Assembly: GCA_028277845.1 (NCBI GenBank)
Contig: JANQFL010000007.1
Coordinates: forward strand, 47,859-111,858
Source: Sneathiellales bacterium
Lineage (GTDB): Bacteria > Pseudomonadota > Alphaproteobacteria > JANQFL01
Length of the DNA stretch: 64,000 nt
Reading direction: 5' to 3'
Shown here: positions 45,031-53,693 of the stretch, piece after piece
Layout of the letters: each line of letters opens with the position of its first letter
Numbering within the stretch: the stretch's first letter is position 1
Made by a program: the position numbers and the translations under genes
Notes under the pieces: generated by a model
What the model was told of the DNA's origin: nothing
What the model saw: the letters and a program-made list of their open reading frames with translations, nothing else
Database searches by the model: none

Positions 45031-45648
45031 ATGTACTTGTTGGTCGGGCTGGGCAACCCCGAAGCCCGATACGCCAACAATCGCCACAATATCGGGTTCA
45101 TGACGGTGGACGAAATCGTCCACCGTCATTCCTTTTCCCCCTGGCGAAAACGATTTCAAGGCCTGGCCGCCGATGGTGTCATCGACGGCGAGAAGGTACT
45201 CGCACTGAAGCCGACCACTTATATGAACGAATCCGGCCGCGCCGTCGGCGAAGCCGTCCGGTTCTTCAAGATCCCGGTGGCCAACGTCAGCGTGTTCTAC
45301 GACGAGCTGGACCTGGCGCCGGGAAAGATCCGCGTCAAGGTCGGCGGCGGCCTGGCCGGCCACAACGGCCTGAAGAGCATTCAGGCCCACATCGGCGACG
45401 GTTACCGCAAGATCAGGATGGGTATCGGCCATCCCGGTGACAAGGATAGGGTATCGCGGCACGTGCTGGGCGATTTCAGCAAAGCGGACTTGGCGTGGCG
45501 CGACCCGTTGATCGAGGCGGTATCGGACGCCGTGCCCTTGCTGCTGCAAGACGACGATTCCGGATTTGCCAGCAAGGTCGCGCTGGCGACCCGGCCGCAA
45601 CGGCCAAAACCGCCGCGCAAGGACGGCGCGGTTTCAGGAGACGCGTAA
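45031..45648 (+). CDS. pth: Peptidyl-tRNA hydrolase (Pth)
   Basis: Pth recycles peptidyl-tRNAs that fall off the ribosome. The 205-residue protein has [21 protein letters not shown] with the catalytic His, [49 protein letters not shown] and [13 protein letters not shown]. The C-terminal tail is basic. It starts 9 bases after rplY and its TAA shares a base with the ychF start (TAATG). Confidence 0.98.
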   Translation: MYLLVGLGNPEARYANNRHNIGFMTVDEIVHRHSFSPWRKRFQGLAADGVIDGEKVLALKPTTYMNESGRAVGEAVRFFKIPVANVSVFYDELDLAPGKIRVKVGGGLAGHNGLKSIQAHIGDGYRKIRMGIGHPGDKDRVSRHVLGDFSKADLAWRDPLIEAVSDAVPLLLQDDDSGFASKVALATRPQRPKPPRKDGAVSGDA

Positions 45649-46748
45649 TGGGATTCAAGTGTGGCATTGTCGGACTGCCCAATGTGGGCAAGTCGACGCT
45701 GTTCAATGCCCTCACCCAGACGGCCGCCGCCGCGGCCGAGAACTATCCGTTCTGTACCATCGAACCCAATGTCGGCCAGGTGCCGGTGCCCGACAACCGG
45801 CTCGATACGCTGGCCGAACTGGCCAAATCCAAACAGGTCATTCCGACCCAACTGGCCTTCGTCGACATCGCCGGCCTGGTGCGCGGCGCCAGCAAAGGCG
45901 AAGGGCTGGGGAACCAGTTCCTGGCCAACATCCGTGAAGTGGACGCCATCGTCCACGTCCTGCGCTGTTTCGAGGACGACGACGTTACCCACGTGGACGG
46001 CAAGATCGACCCTATTGCAGATGCCGACACTGTCGAAACCGAACTGATGCTGGCCGATCTGGAAAGCCTGCAGAAGCGCATCGAGGCGGCCGAGAAAAAG
46101 GCCCGCGGCGGCGACAAGGACGCCAAGGCCAGGCTGGCGTTGATGAAGCAGGTGGTTACTTTGCTCGAAGACGGCAGCCCCGCGCGTCTGACCGACGTCG
46201 GCACCGATCAGCGTGCCATGTTCAACGAACTGCAATTGCTGACGGCCAAGCCGGTCATGTACTTGTGCAATGTCGACGAGGACTCGGCGGCAAACGGCAA
46301 CGCCCACACCGAACGGGTGGCCGCCAAGGCGGCGGACGAAAACGCCGCCTGTGTCATCATTTGCGCCGCCATCGAGGCGGAAGTGGCGCAACTCGATTCA
46401 GCCGGGGACCGGGCGGAATTCCTTGCCGACATGGGCCTGGAGGAGGCCGGCCTGGACCGCGTGATCCGTGCCGGCTACGGGCTGCTCGACCTGATCACCT
46501 TCTTTACCGCCGGTCCGAAGGAAGCGCGGGCCTGGACCGTGCGCCGGCAGGCCAAGGCGCCACAATCCGCAGGCGTCATTCACACAGATTTCGAGAAAGG
46601 TTTCATACGGGCGGAGACCATCTCCTACGACGACTATGTCGCCTGCAAGGGCGAACAAGGGGCCAAGGAAGCCGGCAAGATGCGGCTGGAGGGTAAAGAC
46701 TATATTGTCCAGGATGGCGACGTCATGCATTTCCGATTCAACGTTTAA
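45648..46748 (+). CDS. ychF: Redox-regulated ATPase YchF (OLA1 family)
   Basis: YchF is an Obg-family ribosome-associated P-loop protein that prefers ATP. The 366-residue protein has G1 [19 protein letters not shown]3 [17 protein letters not shown], the NVDE motif in LCNVDEDS that replaces NKxD and explains ATP preference, and a C-terminal TGS domain ([35 protein letters not shown]). The open frame begins 51 codons earlier inside pth; MGFKCGIVG is the family start and follows CAGGAG. Confidence 0.97.
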   Translation: MGFKCGIVGLPNVGKSTLFNALTQTAAAAAENYPFCTIEPNVGQVPVPDNRLDTLAELAKSKQVIPTQLAFVDIAGLVRGASKGEGLGNQFLANIREVDAIVHVLRCFEDDDVTHVDGKIDPIADADTVETELMLADLESLQKRIEAAEKKARGGDKDAKARLALMKQVVTLLEDGSPARLTDVGTDQRAMFNELQLLTAKPVMYLCNVDEDSAANGNAHTERVAAKAADENAACVIICAAIEAEVAQLDSAGDRAEFLADMGLEEAGLDRVIRAGYGLLDLITFFTAGPKEARAWTVRRQAKAPQSAGVIHTDFEKGFIRAETISYDDYVACKGEQGAKEAGKMRLEGKDYIVQDGDVMHFRFNV

Positions 46749-46762
46749 CCCGGCAAGCGACT

Positions 46763-47221
46763 ATGAGTATTCTGTATTTCGAAGACCAACCGGTTGGCCG
46801 CCGGGACGAGTTGGGCAGCAAGACGGTGACGAAGGAAGAAATCATCGCTTTTGCCGCCAAATTCGACCCGCAGCCCTTCCACCTGGATGACGATGCTGGC
46901 AAACAGACACCCTATGGCGGTCTGATTGCCAGCGGCTGGCATACATGCTCCATGATGATGCGGATGCTGGCCGACAATCTGTTGCGTCACACGGCCAGCA
47001 TGGGGGCTCCGGGTCTGGACCATGTACGTTGGCTGAAGCCGGTGCGCCCGGGCGATACATTGACGCTGGTTTCCGAGGTCACCGACGTCAAGCCGTCGCG
47101 CACCAAACCGTTCGGGTTCGTGACGCGCAAATTCGAAATGACCAATCAGCACGGCGAGGTCGTTCTGTCGGTTCAGGGCCCGGGCATGTTCGCCAAACGG
47201 CCACAGGGTACAGGCTCATGA
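46763..47221 (+). CDS. MaoC-family hotdog-fold hydratase, copy 1
   Basis: This 152-residue protein has the hotdog fold of R-specific enoyl-CoA hydratases and related dehydratases. The motif FAAKFDPQPFHLDDDAG contains the Asp and His of the catalytic D-x5-H pair, and GLIASGWHTCSMMMRM and WLKPVRPGDTLTLVSEVTDVKPS follow. It lies 14 bases after ychF. A very similar second copy follows with an ATGA overlap, so the two probably act together, perhaps as a heterodimer. The substrate is unknown. Confidence 0.92.
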   Translation: MSILYFEDQPVGRRDELGSKTVTKEEIIAFAAKFDPQPFHLDDDAGKQTPYGGLIASGWHTCSMMMRMLADNLLRHTASMGAPGLDHVRWLKPVRPGDTLTLVSEVTDVKPSRTKPFGFVTRKFEMTNQHGEVVLSVQGPGMFAKRPQGTGS

Positions 47222-47673
47222 CGCGGTATTTTGAAGACATCGAGATCGGCGAAAAGTCCGAATTCGGCTCGCGGACCGTCACCAAGGAAGAAATTCTGGA
47301 ATTCGCCACCGAGTTCGACCCGCAGCCCTTCCATATCGATGAGGAGGCCGCGGAGAAGTCGATCTACGGCGGTATCATCGCCAGCGGCTGGCACACCGCC
47401 AGCCTGGCCATGCGGCTGATCGTCGATGAGATGCTGCGCGATCACAGCAAAACGGGGGTCGGATCGCCGGGATTTGACGACCTGGTCTGGCTCAAACCGG
47501 TCCGCCCGGGTGACACGCTGTCCGTCCGTTCGGAATGCATCGGCAAGACCGAAAGCCGAAGCCGGCCGGATCTTGGCAGTTGCCAGTTCAATACGGAAGT
47601 TCTCAACCAAGAGGGTGACGTGGTCATGCGCTATACCGCCGTCGGCCTGTATATGCGGCGGCCGCAAAGTTGA
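47218..47673 (+). CDS. MaoC-family hotdog-fold hydratase, copy 2
   Basis: This 151-residue paralogue of the preceding gene shares the motif block FDPQPFHIDEEAA, YGGIIASGWHTASLAMR and WLKPVRPGDTLSVRSEC. Compared with copy 1 the catalytic Asp/His pair is retained, so both copies may be active. The start overlaps the stop of copy 1 (ATGA), which fixes translation as coupled. Tandem MaoC genes in Alphaproteobacteria often arise from local duplication. Confidence 0.92.
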   Translation: MTRYFEDIEIGEKSEFGSRTVTKEEILEFATEFDPQPFHIDEEAAEKSIYGGIIASGWHTASLAMRLIVDEMLRDHSKTGVGSPGFDDLVWLKPVRPGDTLSVRSECIGKTESRSRPDLGSCQFNTEVLNQEGDVVMRYTAVGLYMRRPQS

Positions 47674-47725
47674 ACTATCCACGCCGCCCACTAAACTAGC
47701 GAAAAAGCAAACGGCGGAGACGAGG

Positions 47726-48394
47726 ATGGGTTCATATATTCAGCTGACGGCCAGCGACGGGCATACCTTGGATGCGTACAAGGCCGAACCGGAGGGCACG
47801 CCCAAGGGCGGCCTGGTCGTCATTCAGGAAATTTTCGGTGTCAACATTCACATTCGCGACGTCTGCGACGGCTTTGCCGCCGATGGCCACACCGCGATCG
47901 CGCCGGCCATGTTCGACCGGGTCGAGCGTCATGTGGAAATGCTTTATGACGCCGATTCCGTAGCCCGGGGCCGTACGTTGAAGGACGGCTGTGATTGGGA
48001 CAACGCGGTCCTCGACATGAACGCCGCCGCGCAGGCTTTGGCGCCCCTGCGTGTCGGGCTGGTGGGATATTGCTGGGGCGGCTCCCTGGCCTGGCTGGCG
48101 GCCTGCCGGGGCAGCGGCATCATGGCCGCCGTCGGCTATTACGGCGGCCAGGTCGCCATGTTCAAGGACGAAAACCCCAACGTCCCCGTGCTCCTGCATT
48201 TCGGCGAGACCGACGGCGCCATTCCGTTGACCGACGTGGATCAGGTTCGGGAAGCCCATCCCGATATTCCCATCCACGTGTATGAAGGTGCCGGACACGG
48301 CTTCAATTGCGACCGGCGGGGATCCTATCACCCCGACGCTGCCAAACAGGCCCGTGAACGCACCATGGCGTTCTTCGCCGAACATTTGGGGTAA
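47726..48394 (+). CDS. Dienelactone hydrolase family protein
   Basis: This 222-residue alpha/beta hydrolase belongs to the dienelactone hydrolase family. The catalytic triad is visible: the nucleophilic Cys in GLVGYCWGGSLAW, Asp in HFGETDGAIPL, and His in EGAGHGFNCDRR. The N-terminal stretch KGGLVVIQEIFGVNIHIRDVCDGFAADGHTAI-like segment is typical. The ATG at 47726 has CGGAGACGAGG upstream. It lies 52 bases after the second MaoC gene and before a terminator. The natural ester substrate is unknown. Confidence 0.93.
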   Translation: MGSYIQLTASDGHTLDAYKAEPEGTPKGGLVVIQEIFGVNIHIRDVCDGFAADGHTAIAPAMFDRVERHVEMLYDADSVARGRTLKDGCDWDNAVLDMNAAAQALAPLRVGLVGYCWGGSLAWLAACRGSGIMAAVGYYGGQVAMFKDENPNVPVLLHFGETDGAIPLTDVDQVREAHPDIPIHVYEGAGHGFNCDRRGSYHPDAAKQARERTMAFFAEHLG

Positions 48395-48444
48395 GCCGAC
48401 AACCATTCAGAGGCCGCGCCGCCTACGCTACGTGACTGGCGCGG

Positions 48445-48471
48445 CGGCGCACGCGCGCCGAGCGATTTTTT
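48445..48471 (+). terminator. Terminator after the dienelactone hydrolase gene
   Basis: CGGCGC-ACGC-GCGCCG (48445-48460) is a 6-bp GC stem with a 4-nt loop, followed after five bases by TTTTTT (48466-48471). A second larger repeat GCCGCGCC/GGCGCGGC (48413-48445) lies just before. Together they likely end the plus-strand transcription unit. Confidence 0.6.
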
Positions 48472-48782
48472 GTGGGCCAAAAGGGCAGTTTCTTTTTCCA
48501 ATTTTGTGATTTTTGGTAGGGTAAATTTCTGCGCTACGCCTTGCGCGGTCGGAATCCTCGCCGACATGTTTTGCTGCGATGCGAGACGCCACTCGATCTC
48601 TTTCGATAGCCCCTAATCCTTGGAAAAGGATAACACCCCGTTATTCATTTATATTCAATGACTTATCATATTTATTAACATATTTTTCTTACTATTTGTC
48701 AAATTATAACTTGACTTATATCTACTATAAGTATCATTATGGCTTGGTGAAATATTTTAAAAAGTCAATCTAAGATTATACA
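48472..48782. other. AT-rich island before the MmpAB pair
   Basis: From about 48600 the sequence is strongly AT-rich, in sharp contrast with the roughly 60% GC genes around it, and holds no ORF of note. It carries promoter-like elements for the downstream genes (TTGTCA or TTGACT with AT-rich -10 candidates) and inverted repeats described separately. No transposase, integrase or attachment site is visible. The composition suggests acquired DNA. Confidence 0.6.
48698..48731 (+). promoter_or_regulatory. Two overlapping inverted repeats at the mmpA promoter
   Basis: GTCAA-N8-TTGAC (48698-48715) is followed, sharing one base, by CTTATA-N5-TATAAG (48715-48731). A -35-like TTGACT (48711-48716) lies across them with TATCAT at 48732-48737 after a short 15-base spacer. 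The ATG of mmpA is 50 bases downstream. These look like operators for an autoregulating helix-turn-helix protein; the binding protein is inferred. Confidence 0.45.
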
Positions 48783-49253
48783 ATGAGTGTCAAGGCAACA
48801 GTCCAGAAGCAGTACCAGGCGATGGTCGATCAGACCACCGTTCAAAAGCTGCGTGCGCTGAAACAGCCGCCCGAAGGCTGGATCGTTACGGTACGCAAGG
48901 CCCTGGGCATATCGGCCGCACAGCTTGGCCGAATGGTTGAGCGCACGCGCGCAAATATTTCCGCAGCCGAACAATCCGAACAGAACGAGCGCATTACGCT
49001 TCAGACCATGAAGACCTTGGCTGAAGCAATGGGTTGCAAATTCGTCTACGCCATCGTGCCCGAACAGGGCCGCATTGAGGATGTACTCAAATCCCAAGCT
49101 CGTAAAAAGGCGCAAGCTATTGTGAGTCGCGCCCATACGCATATGGCTCTAGAGAAGCAGGCGTTGCGCGACGATCAGTTGGAAAATGAGATTGAAATCC
49201 TGGCGCGCGAACTTCTGCGCAAACCCCCGCCTGATTTCTGGGAAGCAGTATGA
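48783..49253 (+). CDS. Mobile mystery protein A (Xre-type helix-turn-helix)
   Basis: This 156-residue protein matches the mobile mystery protein A family, always found next to the Fic protein B. It has an N-terminal helix, an Xre-like HTH (GWIVTVRKALGISAAQLGRMVERTRANISAAEQSEQ, by segment about residues 32-67), and a long C-terminal helix (RELLRKPPPDFWEAV at the end). The likely role is antitoxin-like control of the adjacent Fic enzyme and of their operon. The start ATG is in an AT-rich context with no clear ribosome site; a four-base ATGA overlap joins it to the next gene. Confidence 0.88.
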   Translation: MSVKATVQKQYQAMVDQTTVQKLRALKQPPEGWIVTVRKALGISAAQLGRMVERTRANISAAEQSEQNERITLQTMKTLAEAMGCKFVYAIVPEQGRIEDVLKSQARKKAQAIVSRAHTHMALEKQALRDDQLENEIEILARELLRKPPPDFWEAV

Positions 49254-49846
49254 TCGGCATCGGCGACGAAGCCGTAGGCGCAACGCCGCTCGACGCAGAC
49301 GAACTTGAAGGACTGAAATTCAGGCATGTCACCACGCGCGGCGAACTGAACGAGTTGGAGCAAGTCAATGTGGAAAGTGGTCTTCTATGGCTTGGGCGAA
49401 AACGTTCCAGGACGGATGTTTTAAGCGAAGCGTTTATTCTGAAACTGCACCAACGCCTGTTCGGCGACGTATGGCGATGGGCTGGAACGTTCCGGCGAAC
49501 CGAGAAGAATATCGGCGTTGATCCCGCTCAGATCGCCGTACAGCTCCGAATGCTTCTGGACGATGCGCGCCATTGGGCCGATCAAGGAACCTTTCCACCT
49601 CTGGAGGCTGCCGCGCGGTTTCATCACCGCCTTGTGCAGATTCATTGTTTTCCCAACGGCAACGGCCGCCATGCGCGTATCGCCGCGGATATATATCTAC
49701 AGTACTGTTTCGATCACCCGCCCATCGACTGGTCGGCGGGCCAGGATTTGCTGAAGAGCAATGATCGGCGCAACGAATATATTGCAGCACTGCGGGCAGC
49801 AGACGGTCATGATTACGATCCGCTGCTGAAGTTTGTGGCGGCTTAA
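49250..49846 (+). CDS. Mobile mystery protein B (Fic/DOC-family AMPylase)
   Basis: This 198-residue Fic-family protein has the catalytic motif HCFPNGNGRHAR (residues 132-143: His base, Phe, GNGR anion-binding Asn-Gly, final Arg), which transfers AMP or another nucleotide group to a target protein. The helix LSEAFILKLHQRLFGDVWRWAGTFRRTEKNIGVDP (by segment) is typical of Fic domains. It overlaps mmpA by ATGA. Such pairs resemble toxin-antitoxin modules and occur on mobile or variable loci, as the AT-rich region upstream suggests. The target is unknown. Confidence 0.92.
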   Translation: MIGIGDEAVGATPLDADELEGLKFRHVTTRGELNELEQVNVESGLLWLGRKRSRTDVLSEAFILKLHQRLFGDVWRWAGTFRRTEKNIGVDPAQIAVQLRMLLDDARHWADQGTFPPLEAAARFHHRLVQIHCFPNGNGRHARIAADIYLQYCFDHPPIDWSAGQDLLKSNDRRNEYIAALRAADGHDYDPLLKFVAA

Positions 49847-49946
49847 GGAAAGCCTCCAAGCGGCAAACGATTAGACCGCCACACGACCAGTGCCAAGGAA
49901 ACAAGAACGAGCCGGCTTTTTATGCGCACGCTCCCCAGTTCATGGG

Positions 49947-50837
49947 CTACTCCGCTGCCACCGCGGCCGGTCCCGCCGCCCGTCCCTGGGCGCGCCGGAT
50001 GATTTCGTCGAAGCCGTCCGCCAATGTCGGGCGGGCTTCCTCGTAAAATACGCCCAGCGCCGGATGATCCACCGTCGCCGCCTCCTTCATCGCGGCCATC
50101 ATGTCCGATGTGTCGTGGTTTTCCGGCAGGTCCCGCACCATCATGTTCAGGTTCGAATACGTCATGCTGGTTTTGTCGAAGGTGACGCACGGCGACAGGA
50201 TGTGGAGATAGGAAAATCCCCGGTGAGTCACCGCCTTGGCGATCATATCCGCCAAGTGGTGCGGTTCGCCGGCATAGGCCTGCCCGACCCAGCTGGAGCC
50301 GTATGACAATAGCATCATCAACGGGTTGAGCGGCTGATCCTGGTTTTCGAACGGCGACGTGCCTGTTTTGAAGCCATGCACCGACGTCGGCGAGGTCTGG
50401 CCCTTGGTCAGGCCGTAGATGCCGTTGTCGAACAGCAAATAAGTGATGTCCACGTTGCGGCGGGCGGCATGGGGAATGTGCCCGCCGCCGATGGCGAAGG
50501 CGTCGCCGTCGCCGCCCACGACGATCACGGTCAAATCGTCGTTGGCCACCTTGATACCCGTCGCCACGGGCAAGGTGCGGCCGTGCAGGGTGTGGAAGCC
50601 GTAGGTATCGGTGAAGAACGGAAAGCGCGAGGCGCAGCCGATGCCCGACACCACTGTCACGTCCTTGTTGGCGATATGCAAATCGTTGAGCGCCTTGGTC
50701 ACGCCTTCGGCGACGCTGAAATAGCCGCAACCGGGGCACCAGGTGGGCAACGATTTGGAACGGTAATCCAAGCGGCCGCTGTCACGCACTTCCGCCAGCT
50801 TGTTTTCCAGATAGACCGGTTCACGCAGGTCTGCCAT
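49947..50837 (-). CDS. korB: 2-oxoacid:ferredoxin oxidoreductase, beta (TPP-binding) subunit
   Basis: KorB binds thiamine diphosphate and works with KorA to oxidise a 2-oxo acid (probably 2-oxoglutarate) with CoA, giving acyl-CoA, CO2 and reduced ferredoxin. The 296-residue protein has PTWCPGCGYFSVAEGVTKAL with the CPGCG motif, VSGIGCASRFPFF, the TPP stretch VGGDGDAFAIGGGHIPHAARRNVDI (by segment) and LLFDNGIYGLTKGQTSPTS. It lies 23 bases after korA and is the last gene of a four-gene minus-strand module. Whether the enzyme works oxidatively or reductively cannot be told. Confidence 0.93.
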   Translation of the reverse strand: MADLREPVYLENKLAEVRDSGRLDYRSKSLPTWCPGCGYFSVAEGVTKALNDLHIANKDVTVVSGIGCASRFPFFTDTYGFHTLHGRTLPVATGIKVANDDLTVIVVGGDGDAFAIGGGHIPHAARRNVDITYLLFDNGIYGLTKGQTSPTSVHGFKTGTSPFENQDQPLNPLMMLLSYGSSWVGQAYAGEPHHLADMIAKAVTHRGFSYLHILSPCVTFDKTSMTYSNLNMMVRDLPENHDTSDMMAAMKEAATVDHPALGVFYEEARPTLADGFDEIIRRAQGRAAGPAAVAAE

Positions 50838-50860
50838 GGGTTCGATCCTTCCCTTTACAC

Positions 50861-52654
50861 CTACTCGGCCGCGACGGCGCGATTGCGCTCGGCCAACATG
50901 CGAATTTCGTCCAGGATGTCGCTGACCTTCATGGGTACGCCGGGCACCCGGTTTAGCCGCGTTACGGGCCGCCCGATCTGCGACATGACCAAATTGGCGA
51001 ACTGCCCTTCATAGTTCAGTTCGGGCACAAGCACGGCACCGCAATCGTCGAAGAAGGCCTTGATCGGTTCGACCGGCAGCGGCGACAACATCACCGCTTT
51101 CATGGCCGAGCAGCGAATGCCTTCCTCGCGGGCCAGGAACATGGCCTCAAGGATTTCGCCGAAGGTTGATCCCCAGCCTAGAATACCGACATCCACCGGC
51201 CCTTCGTCGCCGAAACGCTTGTGGATGGTGATGCCCGGATGACTCAGCGCCTGCTGTAGTTTGAGATGGCGCTTGTCGCTCATGCGCACGTGGTTGTCCG
51301 GCTGGTCGTTGGGCCGGCCCAACTCGTTGTGCTCGAGGCCGGTGACGGTGTGAATGGCGCCGTCCTCGCCGGGCACCGCGCGCGGACTGATATGGTCGTC
51401 CGTGGCGGCGAAACGCTGATAAGGCTTGTTGGGATCGGATGCCGACCGGCCCTTGGAACTGTCGGGCTCGAACGGATTGACCTTGGGCAGGATCACCGTC
51501 TCGTAGCGGTTGGACAGATACAGATCGAGCAGCACGATGACCGGCGTCTGGTATTTCTCCGCCATTTCGAAGGCCTTGCCGGCGCAGCGATAGGCCCCTT
51601 CCACATTGGTCGGTGCCATAACGATACGCTGGCAGTCCCCTGCCCCGCCGAACACGGCGAGATGCAGATCCGACTGCTCGGTCTTGGTCGGCATGCCCGT
51701 CGACGGTCCACCGCGCTGGGAGACAAAGATCACGGACGGCACTTCGGCCATGACGCCCAGACCCAGCATCTCGACCATCAGCGCCAGTCCGGGGCCGGAT
51801 GTCGCCGTGGCGGCACGGGCACCGGCGTAACCGGCGCCGACGGTTGCCGCCAGTGCGGCGATTTCGTCCTCGGTCTGCAATAACCTGCCGCCGCGCTTGG
51901 GCAGTTCGGTCGCCAGCATCTCCATGATCGACGTGGCCGGCGTGATCGGATAGCCGAAATAGGCGTCCAACCCTGCGTCCAGGCTGCCACGCACCACGGC
52001 GGCGTTGCCGGTCATCATGACCACCTGGTTGCCGTTCACCTTGTCGGCCGGCTTGCCGACCTGGATGAAGTCCAGCTTGAAGGTATCGGCACCCAATGCG
52101 TAACCGGCCTCGAAGGCCTTGATGTTGCTCTCGACGATGCTGGCGGCCTTGCGGCCGAATTTTTCCTGGATGATGTCGTGAAAGGCGTCTTTCGGCAGGT
52201 CGTAAAGCCCGGCCACATACCCCAGCACGACGATATTGCGCGAACGGGCCGAACCGGTTGTCTGCTCGCTGATTTCCCGCAACGGCAGGCTGTACGGCAG
52301 ATGATCGGGCTGAACGTGACCGGAAATGTGTTCGCCTTCGGCCACGGCGGCGATGGCGGACTGGTCGTATATCACCGCGCCATAACGGCCGACCTCGGGC
52401 ACATGCGGAATGGCATGGGAATCGTTCAGCGACACCAGGATGTCGGAATGATGCTTGAGCGAGTAGACCTGTTCCGTGGTCACGCGAATTCGGGCGATAC
52501 ACTTGCCGAAGCCGCGAATCTCCGGCGGATAGATATCGAAGGCGATGACCTTGAACCCGGCCCGCGCCATGGCCCGTTTCATCACGTCGCCGGCGGCGAT
52601 GGTGCCGTCACCCGCCGAGCCACAAATGGCGATTTGAAAGTCCGTGTTGTTCAT
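50861..52654 (-). CDS. korA: 2-oxoacid:ferredoxin oxidoreductase, fused gamma-alpha subunit
   Basis: This 597-residue subunit combines an N-terminal gamma domain (AICGSAGDGTIAAGDVMKRAMARAG) with the alpha pyrimidine-binding domain (DAYFGYPITPATSIMEMLA, AAVGAGYAGARAATATSGPGLALM-like segment, and SQRGGPSTGMPTKTEQSDL). The GSAGDG start and SxRGGPSTGxPTK motif identify the KorA class. ATG at 52654 is preferred; a TTG overlapping the previous stop is the alternative. It follows the FAD oxidoreductase by 5 bases, in one operon with korB. Confidence 0.94.
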   Translation of the reverse strand: MNNTDFQIAICGSAGDGTIAAGDVMKRAMARAGFKVIAFDIYPPEIRGFGKCIARIRVTTEQVYSLKHHSDILVSLNDSHAIPHVPEVGRYGAVIYDQSAIAAVAEGEHISGHVQPDHLPYSLPLREISEQTTGSARSRNIVVLGYVAGLYDLPKDAFHDIIQEKFGRKAASIVESNIKAFEAGYALGADTFKLDFIQVGKPADKVNGNQVVMMTGNAAVVRGSLDAGLDAYFGYPITPATSIMEMLATELPKRGGRLLQTEDEIAALAATVGAGYAGARAATATSGPGLALMVEMLGLGVMAEVPSVIFVSQRGGPSTGMPTKTEQSDLHLAVFGGAGDCQRIVMAPTNVEGAYRCAGKAFEMAEKYQTPVIVLLDLYLSNRYETVILPKVNPFEPDSSKGRSASDPNKPYQRFAATDDHISPRAVPGEDGAIHTVTGLEHNELGRPNDQPDNHVRMSDKRHLKLQQALSHPGITIHKRFGDEGPVDVGILGWGSTFGEILEAMFLAREEGIRCSAMKAVMLSPLPVEPIKAFFDDCGAVLVPELNYEGQFANLVMSQIGRPVTRLNRVPGVPMKVSDILDEIRMLAERNRAVAAE

Positions 52655-52659
52655 GGCGC

Positions 52660-53691
52660 TCAATCGTACTCCCAGAACGGGGAGTCCAATTCTCCCTTGT
52701 CGTTGACCCGCAACCCCTCGTCGGGGTGGGTATCCACTTCGACGTCCTCGCCCATCATGTTGCGGGCGGCGATTTCACCCATGTGCTTGACGTTCTTCCA
52801 GCCATAGTAGAACCGGTAGCTGTTCTCCTCGGCCGACCAGATCTGACACACATCGCCGGCAGCCCAAATACTGGAATCCGTCGTCCGCAATTGCGGATTG
52901 ACCAGCAGGCCGCGCTCAATGTCGACGCCGGAACCCAGCATGAAGTCGACGGACGGCGACAATCCGTAAAAGGGCATGACAACGTCGGCGAACAGTTCGC
53001 GGCCGTCCTGCAGGACCACCTTGCGGGCCGACATGCCCTTGCCGCCCTCCTCGACCCTGATCGGGCGGACGCCGTCAATGATCTCCATGCCCATGTCTTC
53101 GAGCACCTTGAGGAATTTGGCGCGTGTCTCCTCGTCGGGACGGTGCGGCCAGAACGTCTGGTCGGCGGCGACCAGCGTGACCTTGTAGTCCTCCCATACC
53201 AGGTTGCGGGCAAGGTCAAGACCGAGCACATCTCCGCCCAGCATGACCACACGGCCGCCCGGCGGCAGGCTTTGCTCCACCTTGCGGGCCGCCCGGTACG
53301 TGTTGAAGTGATCGAGCAGGTGCCGCGATTCCACCAATTCCTCGGGCAGGTAGCTGCCGCCGCCGCTGGCCACCAGCAATTGGTCGTAGGCCAGCGATTC
53401 CTTGTGCGCCAGGGTCAGGGTCTTGCCGGCGGAATCCACCGACGTCACGAAGCTGTTGCGCCGGACGTCAATATGGTTGTCGGCGTAATATTCCGGCTCG
53501 TGCACCAGGAAGTCACGCCAATCGCATTCCTCGTGAAAGATGCGCGGCAGTTCATAACGGTTGTAGAACAGCAAACGGCCGGCGGTGATCAGCGTGATCC
53601 GGCTGTCCTTGTCCTGGGCCCGCAGGCACGACGCGGCTTCGTTGCCGGCCACGCCGTTGCCGATGATGACGTAATGTTGCGACGCGGCCAT
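52660..53691 (-). CDS. FAD-dependent NAD(P)H oxidoreductase linked to the Kor module
   Basis: This 343-residue two-dinucleotide-binding flavoprotein resembles rubredoxin/ferredoxin:NAD reductases and the N-terminal part of NirB. It has YVIIGNGVAGNEAASCLRAQD (FAD), LLVASGGGSYLP, the second Rossmann VVMLGGDVLGLDLARNL, VVMPFYGLSPSVDFML and the SSIWAAGDVCQIW motif near the end. The open frame runs 43 codons further, out of frame with the upstream gene; MAASQHYVIIG is the start, 2 bases after the stop of the Fe-S gene. It likely moves electrons between ferredoxin and NAD(P). Confidence 0.9.
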   Translation of the reverse strand: MAASQHYVIIGNGVAGNEAASCLRAQDKDSRITLITAGRLLFYNRYELPRIFHEECDWRDFLVHEPEYYADNHIDVRRNSFVTSVDSAGKTLTLAHKESLAYDQLLVASGGGSYLPEELVESRHLLDHFNTYRAARKVEQSLPPGGRVVMLGGDVLGLDLARNLVWEDYKVTLVAADQTFWPHRPDEETRAKFLKVLEDMGMEIIDGVRPIRVEEGGKGMSARKVVLQDGRELFADVVMPFYGLSPSVDFMLGSGVDIERGLLVNPQLRTTDSSIWAAGDVCQIWSAEENSYRFYYGWKNVKHMGEIAARNMMGEDVEVDTHPDEGLRVNDKGELDSPFWEYD

Positions 53692-53693
53692 GG

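Noticed and set aside
49895..49925. AGCCGGCT followed by TTTTT as a terminator between the Fic gene and korB
   Set aside because: The palindrome is only 8 bp with no room for a loop, so it cannot form a useful RNA hairpin.
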